Assembly (NCBI RefSeq): GCF_018691265.1
Contig: NW_024881296.1
Span: 2,626,279 to 2,690,278, forward strand
Source of the DNA: Tyto alba
Taxonomy: Eukaryota; Chordata; Aves; Strigiformes; Tytonidae
Direction: 5' to 3'
Length of the DNA stretch: 64,000 nucleotides
Made by a program: the position numbers and the translations under genes. Of this stretch, positions 21,501 through 33,880 are shown piece by piece. How positions within the stretch are numbered: the first letter of the stretch is position 1; every line of letters starts with the position of its first letter. A model generated the notes under the pieces. The model did not search any database. It was not told the DNA's origin and worked only from the letters and a program-made list of their open reading frames with translations.

Positions 21501-22342
21501 GAAGAGACACAATAGCACGGAAAGCCTAATCGGAAACAACATCGTGGAAAAGCCTGAAGTTTCTGTCGTCATTCTGCCTTCTGTCTCACAAGCAGAGACA
21601 GATTATAACATCAAAAGTGAGAAAATTCAAAACTGACAAAGAACAGAATTTTTTCTGTGCAATTGTACCAAAATCTTACTGTCACAGAATGTCAAAAAGG
21701 CCAAGAATTTAGCAAGACTCAAAGCAAGTTTAGGTATTTACATGGTTAATGAGAACCTTCTCTGTTTTATCTGTAGATAATAAGTGCTAACATACCTTTT
21801 GGAAGGGAGAGGCAAAACAGATTATTTCAGGGTTTAAACGGATCTTTAAGAATTTAACACCATATCTTCATCTGCACTCTAGGTGCTTATACCATGCATG
21901 TTGCATGATATTTAAGTGCCTCAACAGAATTATTATCCTGGGTTTCTGGAGGCCCATAGCTGAGGCTTGGCTTGATCCAAAACTGAAGCTAAAACAGGTT
22001 GATCTCATTTTATCCCAACCCTTCCACCATGCTGAGTGTGGCATTAAACCTGTCCTTTACATTTCAGTAAATGTAAAAAAGGCAAGCTTTGATATTACTT
22101 TACCTATTTTTCCATTTCTGGAGCAGAGGATGACTGCTTATTACACAATGTTTTTGCTGTTAATATTTCCATACTTTCTCAACCTAAAAATGAATTAAAC
22201 TGCCAAACAAGCAGCTTGATGGTTTTTCTTTTGTTTCTCTCTGTTGTCACCATTGCATATATTGGAACACACCTGTTATAAATTAACAGAAGGATTTTGC
22301 CTTTAGTAAAAGTAATTAAACAATTGCTTTTATTGAGTTAGG

Positions 22343-22348
22343 CTAAAG
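22343..22348. repeat. Left target-site duplication of the third LTR (CTAAAG)
   Basis: CTAAAG precedes the element here and follows it at 22877-22882. The repeat can be read as seven bases (CTAAAGG) because the next base also matches. Confidence 0.75.
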
Positions 22349-22729
22349 GTGTTATGAAATTAGTATTGTTAAAATTATAAAAGTTAAGCAAGCCTCTTTT
22401 GATCACAAGTTAGGCATATGGTTGGGCATTGTGTGGAATTGGGCAAGCAATAGGATGGGGGGGTCTGTGGTTAGGTGTCATGTAAAGGGGAACGTGGATG
22501 GGAGGGGCTGGGCAAGAATGGAAGCCAGCAGAAAAGGAAGGGAAGAACTCCTGCTGAAGAGGAACCTGGACTTTGCCGCCCCCCCGCCTCCTCCACCCTG
22601 AACCCCCTCACCTCCACCCCAACACCCCCCGAGGGCAGTGGGAAAGTACTGAGACAGACAGCCTCGGAGAAACCAAGAAAAAGGAGCTGCACAGGTGTAA
22701 AGAGGAGAAACCCCGCCATTTTCGCTTGA

Positions 22730-22759
22730 CCAATGAAATCTCCTGGTTGCTCTATAAAA
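22730..22759 (+). promoter_or_regulatory. LTR core promoter (CCAAT box plus TATAAAA)
   Basis: CCAAT at 22730 and TATAAAA at 22753 are spaced as in typical retroviral U3 promoters. Confidence 0.7.
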
Positions 22760-22831
22760 AGCAGCCCCGGCTGGGGCAGGTTGCGCCATTGTGCCCAGCG
22801 CTGTGTTCTTTGCTCCACTGACTTGGTCCCC

Positions 22832-22837
22832 AATAAA
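22832..22837 (+). terminator. LTR polyadenylation signal AATAAA
   Basis: AATAAA lies about 75 bases after the TATA box and is followed by a T-rich stretch, about 40 bases before the LTR end. Confidence 0.7.
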
Positions 22838-22876
22838 ACATTTTTTTAATATACCTGAGCTTGTTTCTCACAACAC

Positions 22877-22882
22877 CTAAAG
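22877..22882. repeat. Right target-site duplication of the third LTR (CTAAAG)
   Basis: This is the second copy of CTAAAG, directly after the element. Confidence 0.75.
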
Positions 22883-25800
22883 GCATGTAATCATGCACAC
22901 CATATGGTGTTACCACAAAAACGTTACATTTCCTTGAAATCCAGACTGAGCAGTCATATTTTTTTTTTTTTTTTAACATATATACACACAAATAAAAATA
23001 AAACTGCCTGTAAACAGCCTTCAGGCATCAAAATGTTTGTGGTCAAGTGTCAACAATCTTGCATCACCAAAGAAAAGCCTTCTGCCTCCTCTCTTCCCCA
23101 TACAACCAAAATACGTTAATTAAAATTGTGTTTGTTCCCTCCTCACCCCAGTGTAAGCTCATCCCCTCATGGCACGTTCTGACCTTCAGAAAATAGGCTG
23201 CTTCTCTGCCCTGCTAGCCTGCAACATAAAGCCCAGATCTCCATAAAACTGTTTCCTAATTGCTTGTCAATGATCACATTTATCTCCCAGGCAAGCCAGA
23301 TTGCAGTGGTTAATAGTATAAATGGTGTCTAGAGCAACAAGGACTATGGTTCTGTTTATTTCATAGCTACCTACGTGGAAGTCCACATTAGCATCTGTAA
23401 CCTGAAGACATTATTCACACAAGTTTTTAGGCCTGTTAACACAATTTATTAGAACTTGGGGGCTTTGTAGTAACAACCCATTGAAACAAAGCGATAAAGA
23501 GGCTAGCTATGACCGCCAAAGTGAACTTTATATACAGTTAAAGCAACTAACATGATCAAGTGGGACAAGGATAGCATAAGGCAAGAGTTGAAAAATAATT
23601 AAGGCTTTAACTTAATTCAATTGAAGCAAAATATATTATTTAAAAAAAAAAAACCACATTTTCCAGTAATTCTGATTCAGTTAAATTTTTACAGTATATA
23701 AATAATTCTAATTATCCTCATATAACATTAACTTTCCTGCATGTAGGCTTTTAGAAAAATGTTAAATTGAATTATCTACATGCACTGGAAACGTGAAACA
23801 AAGGATTATCTGAAAAGGCAGGAGTAGCAGACCAACATGAGCAAATCTCTTATGTAATATCTGACAAAGCCTAATACGAGTGCAGAAATAGAACTCACAT
23901 TTTCCTAGGAACCACTTTTTTTTGCAAATGAAACATTTAATTACGAATCTGAGTCCATAAATAGTCTCTTCATGTTGAAAAGGTAAAAGGAGGACTTGAT
24001 GCAGATGCACCACTGGATTAAGGCAATATCCTAAAATAAATTTATCAATGTCACAGGTAATTAATTATAATTCCCCATCTACAGATGGGCATCGCTGTGT
24101 TTATCAGCCAGGATTCCCAGTATTGCAGGTGGCCAACAAAGAGCCTAGCAAGTTCTCTGTCTGCTCATCTACGTATTTGTGACACTTCTACATTACAAAC
24201 ACGTGGCTTTAAATTATTCACACTGGGTTGAAGAAATTTGTTGTTGTCAATTCTCATGTTTATTATCGTAAAACTTGTGATATATGTTGATCTTTTGTAA
24301 ATATCCAGTTTTGGAGGTCATGTGATTACACTTCTTATATTTAAGGCAGGCTGATTAACTTCTAATCTTCATTATTTCAGAGAATAGCATGAAAAAGATT
24401 GACTCAAAATATTCAAACACATGAGAAGGCAAGTGCAAAGAAACCAAAACGCAGTATTTCTAAACATCACTTTATTAAGCTTTTTATATTTTGGGGATAT
24501 AAACATGTAATCTTTATATTAATCTTACCAAATATATAGTAGTACTTGCAGACCAACTATAGCTTTACATATGCAACCTTTAGACAAGATACCAAGCATA
24601 CATGTACAAATAGCAAATACTGAAATACATGCATAGATCTGCTCCTTAAGAACCTTAGAGAAGAAAAACTACATGTTTTTCTGATGTATATCTTCAAATT
24701 AAACAAATAAACAAATTAAAAACCCCAAACAGGATAGGATAGGACTACATTTTTCATGATGTGAATAGACTCTGGTTCTCTTAGCATATAAACCATTAGT
24801 GTCTGCTCCTGGGAACAGTTTTGGACTACATTGTGGCTCTTTAGTGTTTTTTTTTTTTGAAACAAAGTACAGCACTCTCAGTTTCTTATGCATTACCCTC
24901 AAGATCAAAATAGTCTGATAGCTTGAAATGAAAACTACAGCCAGCACCTGTAAGCAGCTTTCCCAAATGATGTTTTCAAACAACACACAGTTATCTAGTA
25001 CTGGTCCTCTCGGCTACAAACCTAGGCCCAATTCCTTGAATGTAACTCAGAGCCACAACTTCCTGGCCAGAGATAAAAATGCCAGTCACTGAGGCACCAC
25101 AACATGCAAAGCACAGTTTAAAGTAGTTTTAATGGCCTCTGCTGCCCCATGCTAAAATGATTTTCCACACCAGCAGAGCACAGGAGAGCAGTCTGTAGCT
25201 GCACTGACCAGGAGGGGAGGTAGCACTTGGAATTTTACCATATGTGATATGGAATTGCTTCTTGAGAATCCGCTCCTCTAAATGCTCAGCTGTGTACAAG
25301 AAAACCTACAAAAGTAAGAGGTGTGCTGAACTCAACGTGGGCACCTATGTGAGTTAAGTTAAGCAAAAGCACGTGCATTGGTATGGTCAAGGTCCCAGTA
25401 ACCTGATTGCCATTAGGAAAGTCTCAAGAATAACTTGAAATACAATTCATCAAGTGGAAGCATAATGACAACTGGAGTGCTAACCTGGTCATTTAAGGCT
25501 CAATTTAATTAGTGGATATGGTCATTCACTTACAGTACTTTATGTTTAAAGCTGATTAAAAGAAAAGAAAAAAGAAAACTCTGCTCAAGAGCTTCATGTT
25601 AGCAGAGTCCTCTCTTTCTAAGACAGGAGATAACAATACACTCTAATTTCAGGCCCCAGTAACTTCCAGAAATGTTTAGGTCCTTTAACTAATATGTTAA
25701 AAGTATAATTAACATAAGTGAGACGTGTCTAAGATCAAAAGAAGCACAATGAAGTCTAGTGTGTCACAATGCTAAGCATTCAAATGAAAAGTCTTTAGGA

Positions 25801-26354
25801 GCAAGATTCTACAACTTTTATGTGCATGAATAGCATCTTTACATTCAAACACTCCCATTTGTTACGCCTTTGGTGTACGGTTCAGCTGGTTGGTCCTGGG
25901 AGCGACCTGACATCCAAACAGTTCCTGAGATCCGGTAACTAATGTCCAGCACTTACTATTAAGTGGTTTGAAGTTGCTCCCCAATTTCAAGTTGCCCATG
26001 CCCAAGATGAAATGGGATTCCTTGGCAGACTTGAGGAAGGGAGCAATGGGAGCACCCAAGGAGCTTCAACGAATTTGTAGATCCAAGCCCATGACACCTG
26101 AGCCAGTCTGGACAGCAAGATTGCTTTGGAAGTGCAGGATGCAGCCCAGGTTCTCATCTCTCAGGTTTACCTGTTGAATAGCACCAAACCAGCCCTACTT
26201 CAGGAATCAAGTATGTGTTTGGGATGGTTTGAGTCTGGCCCCAAGGCCAGGATCAAAGACACTTGTGCACAGCAGTATAAAGGTGACTGTTAACACCAAA
26301 ATTAAGTAGAGTATGGAATGGGGTACTAGGGAAACTTCAGCACGTGTTAGGTAG

Positions 26355-26500
26355 GACTGTCCTCATTTTTCAGGCAGGACAAGAGGTGGCAAAAATTGTT
26401 GCTGAAACCTGCTAAACATCACTCTGCAAATGTCACAGTCACAGATGAGTGGCAGGGAAGCACAACTCAGACACGGCTTGCCTGCTTCACATTACAGACA
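26355..26500 (-). mobile_element. Possible MIR/CORE-SINE fossil
   Basis: On the + strand TGTCCTCATTTTTCAGGCAGG, then AAATGTCACAGTCACAG and GAGTGGCAGGGAAG, match the order of the reverse-complement MIR body (CCCATTTTACAGATG, then AGGTCACACAG, then AGTGGCAGAG). It is diverged and the limits are uncertain. Confidence 0.4.
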
Positions 26501-28067
26501 CAGGATAGCTGAGGCTGCTCCATTCCGTTCACCAAATACATGCAAAAAGCACACAAGGATCTGTCTATGCCTGAGAACACACTGGATGCATAGCACCTTG
26601 ACAGCTGAATCCCTCCAAGACGGTTTTGAAGTGGTGGGGGTGGCCCTAGCACCCTACTGGGCCCCCTGTCCATCCTCCAACCACCAATAAACCAGCGGGT
26701 TCCCAAACACTTTCCTAGCAAAACAGGAAACATAAGAGACCCCAGACTTTAATGTGAATGGACTTTGAAAGAACAAATGTGACAGCAAAAAAGCAATCAC
26801 AGCAAAAAAGCATTTGCCTGCTCACCAGGTTTTTTAAATAAATAAGCAAGAGGGCACTTGGGAGTGACATCAGAACCAAATCCCCTGGCTGGGAGAGTTG
26901 CCAGTGTTACCGAGTCTACCCCGTTTCCTCCTCCATCTTCCTCCTACATCAAGGCCAAGTCTGCACCAGCGGGAATGACCACAAGTGCTGTAACTGTGCA
27001 AGTGCAACCCTGCCTTTAACTAACAAGGCAGTACTAGTGAACTGCATATCCCTCAGCTTCAGACATTAATTTGTATATTATTGTATAGAGAGGTCAACTT
27101 CAGGCAAGTATTAGATTATTTATAACTTCAAATAAGTTACTTTGCAAGCTCATTTGCCAGACTTCCATGTGAGGCAGCATTTGATAGAAATATGGAAAAT
27201 GGCCTGAACTTTAAATGACAAACAGATGAGAAGGTCTGATGAAAATCAAACACTTTTGAAGGCCATGTGTTTTCTTAGGGAATATAAATGGGATTTTTAA
27301 TTGATGTTGACTTCAGTTCATGGTAACATTTTAGGTGATCTCAATTAGTGGGGTTACAAAAAACAGTAAAGAAAGGAATTTGATTATGGCTAGCCCTGGA
27401 AAAAGAGATCTAGCAAAATTATTCCCTACATTTCTTAATTCAGGGAGTAATCTCTTCTATAATGTAACTATCTGTAGTCAACATGTTCTTGCACAAGACA
27501 CAATAACAGCTTCTCAGTGCCGAAGATGATGAGTACTATCCTATTATCTTTTAATCAGTTTTCCTTTTGATCTCTAGTGATTTGGACAGGTCTGAGTACA
27601 GAGCTAGCTCAAGACTCTGAAGAAACAGGTTGAACTGGAAGTTCCCATAAAGACTTACTATGTGATTTTGTGTCTTTGTGCAGAAACAGTTTTTAAATGA
27701 AAACCATCTTACTAAGTAACAGCTTGCACACAAATGCACCACCAAAATAAATTTTTACTTGTGCCAGGAAAGCCTTTCACATCAGATTTAACATATTTAC
27801 CAGCTCTACATTAAGAAGTACTTTTTCTTGGTTCACAACTGACAAGCAAAATATATCTTATCAGTCATTTTTTAAAACCCCATATTTCTAAAAGCTGGAG
27901 TACCCACACGGAGTGTCTGAGATTCCACAGGTTTATAGAAAAAAGTCAAGTCTGAGCATTCTTCTATGTGATATTCATGAACCTGTGTTATTTACCATTT
28001 CCATTTGTGCCTTGATATAAAGGTACTGAAGCCAACAGAATCTACAACAGTCTAAAATTAGTTTAGC

Positions 28068-28072
<5 letters not shown>

Positions 28073-28099
<27 letters not shown>
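28073..28099. repeat. Poly(A) tract, 27 bp
   Basis: This is an uninterrupted A run without a recognisable retrocopy upstream. Confidence 0.95.
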
Positions 28100-28103
<4 letters not shown>

Positions 28104-31100
28104 AACAAATAAATAAGGAAAAGAAACATTGGTCTCCTTTCAGGGAAGGAGAGCTCTTACAGTCAATTTGAACACTAGTGAAGTTATTCTTCAAAACAGT
28201 GTTCAACTTCTCCCTTTTCAACAATAGCATCATTTTGTGTTTCATCTCAGGGATGAGGATTAAAATCCAGTGGGGAACAGTGAGATGGAGCACTGCTGGT
28301 CTGTCCAGGAGCAAGGCTTTCACCTTTCCCCCTTGCCAAAGCACCTTTCAGCTGATGGCACAGAAAGATTCAGCTCACCATGGCCTCATAGACCTACACT
28401 CTCTCTTCCCAGGCACCAGTCCCAGCCTGACAGGACACATTTATCCTTGACGCTGTATTTTTGGTGGGGTGGTTCTTACCTTGACACTGTTATGGCTGTG
28501 CCTTTATACCTGAGGCTCTTCCCTGGGCTCTTCTGCTCTTTGCTTTTGTAAGAAGGCTTTTGCCCATTTGCAGCTATCAAAGAGTAGTCACTAACCCTTT
28601 AGGGACTCGTGGCACAAGTGCATATGTAAAAGGCGCAGAGATATACTCCCATCTTCATTTCCAGTTAGGCCCTGACAGCCACTGTTTATTTTGTTTGGGG
28701 CAAATTCATGTCTGTCATCAGTCTGCACAGCTGTGAAGCCCCCCAGACCCTTCTTCCAGACTAGAGACCCAGGGATGGGAGGAAAGGACAATTTTGCAAG
28801 TCACACACAGCTTGTTCCCCTCTTCTCCCCTTAAGTCATTCCTGCATCATAGCTATATCAGGGTTCAAGAGAATCTGGGGTACATTCACTGTTAAGCAAA
28901 TCCAGCAGTTATTTATGACTAGAAAATAATTGTTCCTTTCCCTCCACTTCTTCCACTGAGATCACAGTCAAAAAGCTTTTGAGGACCTTTTAAAAAGAAA
29001 ATACAAAACAAAACAACAAAAAACCCCAACCCCAAAACAATATTCTTTCTCTTCTTGCAAAGAGAGTGGATATTTACCATCTATAGAAAGTGTCCAAAAA
29101 ACTGATGAAGAATCCAGAAGCAATGGAAGTGCCCTTGTTAAATACAGTCTCACCTGGGAATATAAAATTTAGACTTGTTATTCATGCAGTTAATGCTTCA
29201 TCACAGCAGATCCTTTTCTTTCTTTTTTTTTTTTTTGTCTGAATTTGAAAGCGAGGAGATAGAATATCAGAACACCAAAGCATGGTGTTCTGAAGTTATT
29301 TTTCTCATTAGGTTGTATGCTCCAGGATATAGTTAGATCCCCCAGAGATTTACCGTCTTTTGTACAACAATCAGAGGCCTTGAAAGGTGTATAAGTATTA
29401 GTTTTGAAAACACATATGGCTTAGAACAAAGAGAAACAGACTGATCAAACAGCAGGGGCAATGTACAGGAGTTAATAATACAAAATAATTCTGAGCAGCG
29501 GCCAGTTTTCACAAAGCAAACATCTCAATGTGGATGCCATATTGTCAATTAGACCCAGTCATTTTCAGATGTAATGGGAAGTGGAATACAATATCTACAT
29601 CTGATGTATGAACACAACTGTAAAGAATCAATACCATCTGGCTGCAAAGCATTTGGTCTTTTAGTCAGCAAAACCAGGCCGTTCACACAATAAAGAACAG
29701 TTCAGACAATATGGGAACCTCAGACTTTTCAGCATATCATTTGCAGGGCAATTTTTAAAAGAGGAGACAAAGTTTTATCAGTGCTTTACCAATAAATCTG
29801 AATGTAGGGAATAACCTCAGTGAGGGCCAGGGGTTAAGGTAGAATCTGTGTTCCTTCAGGAAAGGTTTATGCCTTCACATGTGTTACATTACAGTCCAAA
29901 TTCAGAGCCATGTAAGCAGGTCCAGAGCCAGGTCTGGGTTTGGCCCTGCATTTTCTCATTACACGTGTCACAATACATCAGAAGTAATCACACCACACAG
30001 CACTATGAATGCTAATAAAATAAACCAATGATTGATGAAGAACTTTATCCCGAAACATCAGCTATCTTAACTTGTGTTTCATGGGTACAGTGGCATTAAT
30101 TGTTTCCATACTGACTGCACTCTGTTTTGCCAGAAATTAGCACAGCTGCTATTTACTGAAATTGTATTTCTATGCCAATGCTTTTCTTTTTCCGTTTTCT
30201 TTTTTCTCCTGAAGACCTAGTCCCATTATTTACCTTCACTTTGAAAGTCTGGATAAAAGACACTCTGCATGCCACATTGTCTTCCCAGTGGCAAATTAGA
30301 CTGCACTCTTGACACTTTAAGAGCTAACAAGCTCTTGAAAACCTGGGAGCAAGTTTGGGTTTCTAATGACGCATAAATCTAGGGGATGAAGGAATTGTGT
30401 CATCAAGCAGGGGATTTTCCATAGTAGGGAAGGAACAGTCAGAGCTCTATTTGTCCAGCTTGGTATATAGCATTGCCCTAAATTCTGGCATGCAGCAGAC
30501 ACCCAAGAATACACCTGGACCTTGGCCCTCAGACAAGGCAGTCTTTAGAGACAAAGGGCAAAAATAGCCACGATGGGTAAAAAGCCAACTGGCTAAATTT
30601 AGGAAGAAATGTCTAAGTAATGCAGTTATGTATAAAGCCAGGTACTGACTTACTGTGAACTGGCTTAGCTCTAGGGAAGCTCGTGCAGAAAGGCCAATTA
30701 CATAAGCTGAGGATCTGACCAGTGTAGTTTTCTAGAGGTTTTTTGTTGTATGGAGAAAATGATGTAGGACTTCACTCATTATGTCATATTCCACCCACAC
30801 AAGTCTTCAAGGGACTCTACTCCCAGGAACATACCAAACTTAATATTTCTTCACATTTACATACAAATGTATCCCATTAGGACTGAGCTCTAGTATTTGT
30901 GATCCAACAGACTGTACAGCCAACTCTGTAGGATGACCACTTCATGAGTGGAGTTCTGCACAGTACTGTCCTGTTTCTCAGTCAATACCATCAGTGAGGA
31001 TGCTCCCAATGTAGTAAGAAGAAAATCTCAGACATGCAGCAATACCTCTGAGCTAAAGGATGAACTCAAGTCTCCTGACCTTATCCTGGCTTTGTTTTTT

Positions 31101-31724
31101 TTATTTTGTTTGTTTACTAGAGGAGAGCTGACTGGCCTTTTCTGCTCTCCTGGCTGCTAGTATTTTGCCTGTACTTGCTACTTTGTCAGCATCACAAAAT
31201 ATTGGAAGATTAGGTCTTGCAACACCCTTGTAAGCAAAGCTCACATATATTCATATCTCCTGAAGTAAAACAGTACACACTCCAAGAAGCTTGCTGCCTC
31301 TCAACTTTTCTTTAACTTTATAAATTTGTATATTACATTGCCATATACGCAGATTGAGAGCAGGCAGGAGTCAGGCCACCCGTCTTCATGAAAATCCAAG
31401 GGGAAATAATGGCGTCTACCTGACTGCCTACCCCCACTCCCAAACAGCCTGAATACAAGTTAAACACAGTTCCTTCTACTTTTTTCAAGACGTCCATCAT
31501 ACACATGCTAACTGCTGCCAGGTTTCACTACACAGTGAAGCCAATGGACAAACTCTCATACCATTACACTGGGTTGTATCCCACCCCATTGACTCCACAA
31601 TCTGTCCCCTGAAACACGTCTGGCTGCAATTCCTATTTTTAGTTACGCCTGACAAATCTTGAACTGCTGATATCAGAATTTAAAGAAATACATGAAAAAC
31701 ACTATTTTCTTTTTAAAAAATTGT

Positions 31725-31870
31725 CCTCCTGGGTCTCCTAGAGATAATAATTACTGCTCTGCTCAGCTAGTGCTGTCATTATATCGCTCAATAAAATGGA
31801 TCATTTTTATCTCTCAGGAGCATCGAGAGTGCCGCTGTTTCCTTGTGTGAAAGCAGGAATGTGTCAGTTT
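31725..31870. promoter_or_regulatory. Candidate conserved element with an inverted repeat
   Basis: The block contains GATAATAATTACTG, TGTCATTATATCGCTCAATA and TTTTTATCTCTCAGG. Its ends form an inverted repeat: CTCCTAGAGATAA at 31735-31747 and TTATCTCTCAGGAG at 31807-31820, complementary over 13 pairs with one bulged base. Each arm carries a GATA motif (AGATAA). The internal sequence does not pair well, so a microRNA precursor is unlikely. Paired GATA sites in a regulatory element is one reading. Confidence 0.35.
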
Positions 31871-33299
31871 TGTTTAGCAAATATAATATTTAATGTCTTT
31901 GCTTTTGGCATTCGGGACCAGCACTGAGCCAACAGCAAGGATGCAAAGTACACCCTGAACAGTCTGACTTTTAAAAGAAATTATGCGTGTAAAAAAATTC
32001 CCCCAGGTAGAAAGCAAACCTAAAAGGAAAAATTTCACCAGGAACACACAAAATACACAAGTCATAGCCAAAACCACTTTATAGATTCTGATTCTATGTT
32101 ATGCTGTCAGTAATTGTGCCTCACCACTGAATTAGTGGCCCACGTAACTCCCACTGCAGTTGCCAGAACATATTGCTGGATCTGTCTGTTTCTATTTTAG
32201 TTGCCAGAGTAATAGTCCACAACCCACAGGCAAGCGAGGGCAGTCATAAACAGCCCCAACACCCCCTTCTTCCAGTTGTATTCATCATTTACCCCCCAAC
32301 TTTAGTGACTATACCGTATCGCATGCAAAAAAGCCTCCCTAATAGCTCAAACGTGAAAAGTATCAATGATCCCCCCCAAGCCTAGTGACTAGCAAGGGGG
32401 TTGAAACAGTCATCCCTCTGCAGAGACTGCACCTAGACTCTGTGCTAGCATAATCACAATCTTTACCCAGTGCACAGTAACACTGGAAATACTGATTTTT
32501 GTATCTTCATGTCTCCGGTCCTCTCAGGGACTATACCAAAGAACCCAGCAGACAATTCACCTGTACAGGCATTAAAAGAAGTCACAGTGGTTCCTTTGTT
32601 AAGAGCTGGAGGCCCACTTACCACCATATTATATCACCTCTCATACCCCTGCACTCACCTCCTTTCCCCTAGAAGTATGCATGGAGCATGACTAAGAGTA
32701 CAGCTGAGTCTCAGTCTCCTTGATGTTGGAGGCTAAACTGGCTATGTTCTAAGGAGCATTTTGTGTACAGAATATTATCGCCTGAATTGATATATTGGTT
32801 TGGTTGCTGGTTTAAAGTACAGAATTTGTAGAGCATGCTCTGGCAGAAAGAATCCAAGGGATCTAGGATATGCCCTGTGAATTTCTGCAAGTTTCTGTAC
32901 AGAGAAGCAAAGTTGCCTTCCTTCTGAAAAAGAGGTGTCTTGGGCCCATAACTCTTCAGATTCCCTAGATCCCCATTAATCTTCAGCAAGCATATGCAGA
33001 AACCCTGTGCCTCCAAACCATTCCTTCTCATGCTCAGACCCCATCAACACAGTACAGGATGGTTCTACTTCTCAGGACTCAGCAGAGACTCTGGCTGAGT
33101 ACTTGGTCTGCCCAGGAGAGATTCAACAGAGACTTGTAAGGTGCTTTGTGTCTTGTTACCACAGTCCCCTCTCTGCTGGAGCTACAGAGAGGGTCATCCT
33201 TAGAAAAAAAGGGAGTAAAAGTCTTGAAGACAAGAAAACCCCTCACTTACTTGCAGACTCCTCTTCCTCTGCTCAGAACACACAATTTAGCTTATTAAC

Positions 33300-33385
33300 A
33301 ACAAAAAAAAAAAAAAAAAACAAAAAACAAAAAAAAAAAAAAAAAAAAACCAAACCAAAACAAAAACCAAAACCACAAACCTAGA
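33300..33385. repeat. A-rich compound microsatellite
   Basis: Two A runs are interrupted by CAAAAAAC and followed by CCAAA-type units. It is low-complexity sequence with no coding value. Confidence 0.95.
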
Positions 33386-33784
33386 AAAACCAAGAAGAAA
33401 ACACAGGAGAGCAGTGAATACCAGCTGCTTTACAGATCTTTCCCAATATTCCCCCATATTTATTCAAAACTGGTGTGCAACACCTGAATGCAATTCTTCA
33501 GCCTGAGAATGATATAAGCAAAGCATTTTCATGCCATCTGTAACCTGATCCCACCCAGCTGGGCTGGCTCCCTGACAGCAGAAGCATTTCATCTTACTGA
33601 ATAACCATGCTACATCTGCAAAGACAAAGAAGCTGCCATAAAGAGGTTCCCAACCACAGCAGAAGGGGAGCTGGGGGGTGGAGAAGAGGAAGAAAAAATA
33701 AGACCAGATCTGCTGCACTCATGCTTAATATAAATGCACTCGCACACAAAAAAAAAAAAATTCCATCAAGAAGATGAAGAGCTT

Positions 33785-33880
33785 CTCAGATAGGGAAACT
33801 TGCTTGCTAACATCACACAGCCTGAACTTCTACCTGACTAAATGGGAGCCTGGCAACAGAGCTCAGGGGGACTGAACTCA
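33785..33880 (-). mobile_element. Possible MIR/CORE-SINE fossil
   Basis: CAGATAGGGAAACTTGC, CATCACACAGC and CAACAGAGCTC...GACTGAACTCAAG on the + strand follow the order of the reverse-complement MIR body. The copy is short and diverged. Confidence 0.4.

Larger units (their letters stand above)
18211..22348. other. Non-coding stretch
   Basis: No gene is recognised. A 146-codon open frame at 18484-18924 has no family resemblance or convincing splice context. A 13-bp tandem duplication lies at 18531-18556. Around 19780-19930 there is a CACTTTAAGAGCCCTCTTTGGG-like, enhancer-textured segment. T tracts lie near 19350 and 20145. Confidence 0.6.
22349..22876 (+). mobile_element. Solo LTR of a third endogenous retrovirus family
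   Basis: The element spans GTGTTATG to CACAACAC, about 528 bp, with perfect 5-bp inverted ends GTGTT/AACAC. It is bounded by CTAAAG on both sides. It has a CCAAT box (22730-22734), a TATAAAA box (22753-22759) and AATAAA (22832-22837), in U3-R-U5 order. The middle is GC-rich with C runs. A canonical TG...CA element would begin one base later and end one base earlier, but then the flanking repeats would not be adjacent. Six-base duplications are usual for class II and alpharetrovirus-like elements; I do not assign a class. No primer-binding site or internal sequence adjoins it, so it is a solo LTR. Confidence 0.85.
22883..31724. other. Long non-coding stretch
   Basis: No gene is recognised over nearly 9 kb. 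The sequence is AT-rich and mostly non-repetitive. Segments near 23260-23740, 24220-24430 and 27040-27340 have the motif texture of conserved elements but no single strong signal. A possible SINE fossil lies near 26.4 kb and a 27-base poly(A) tract at 28073-28099. A moderately GC-rich patch at 25860-26230 shows no recognisable frame. Confidence 0.6.

Noticed and set aside
25860..26230. Processed pseudogene in a moderately GC-rich patch
   Set aside because: Frames on both strands are short, no family could be recognised and there is no poly(A) tail or flanking duplication.
31735..31820. MicroRNA precursor
   Set aside because: Only the outer 13 pairs match; the internal 59 bases do not form a stem, so the shape is wrong for a pre-miRNA.
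33007..33384. Open frame with a lysine-rich C-terminus
   Set aside because: The lysines come from translating an A-rich microsatellite.
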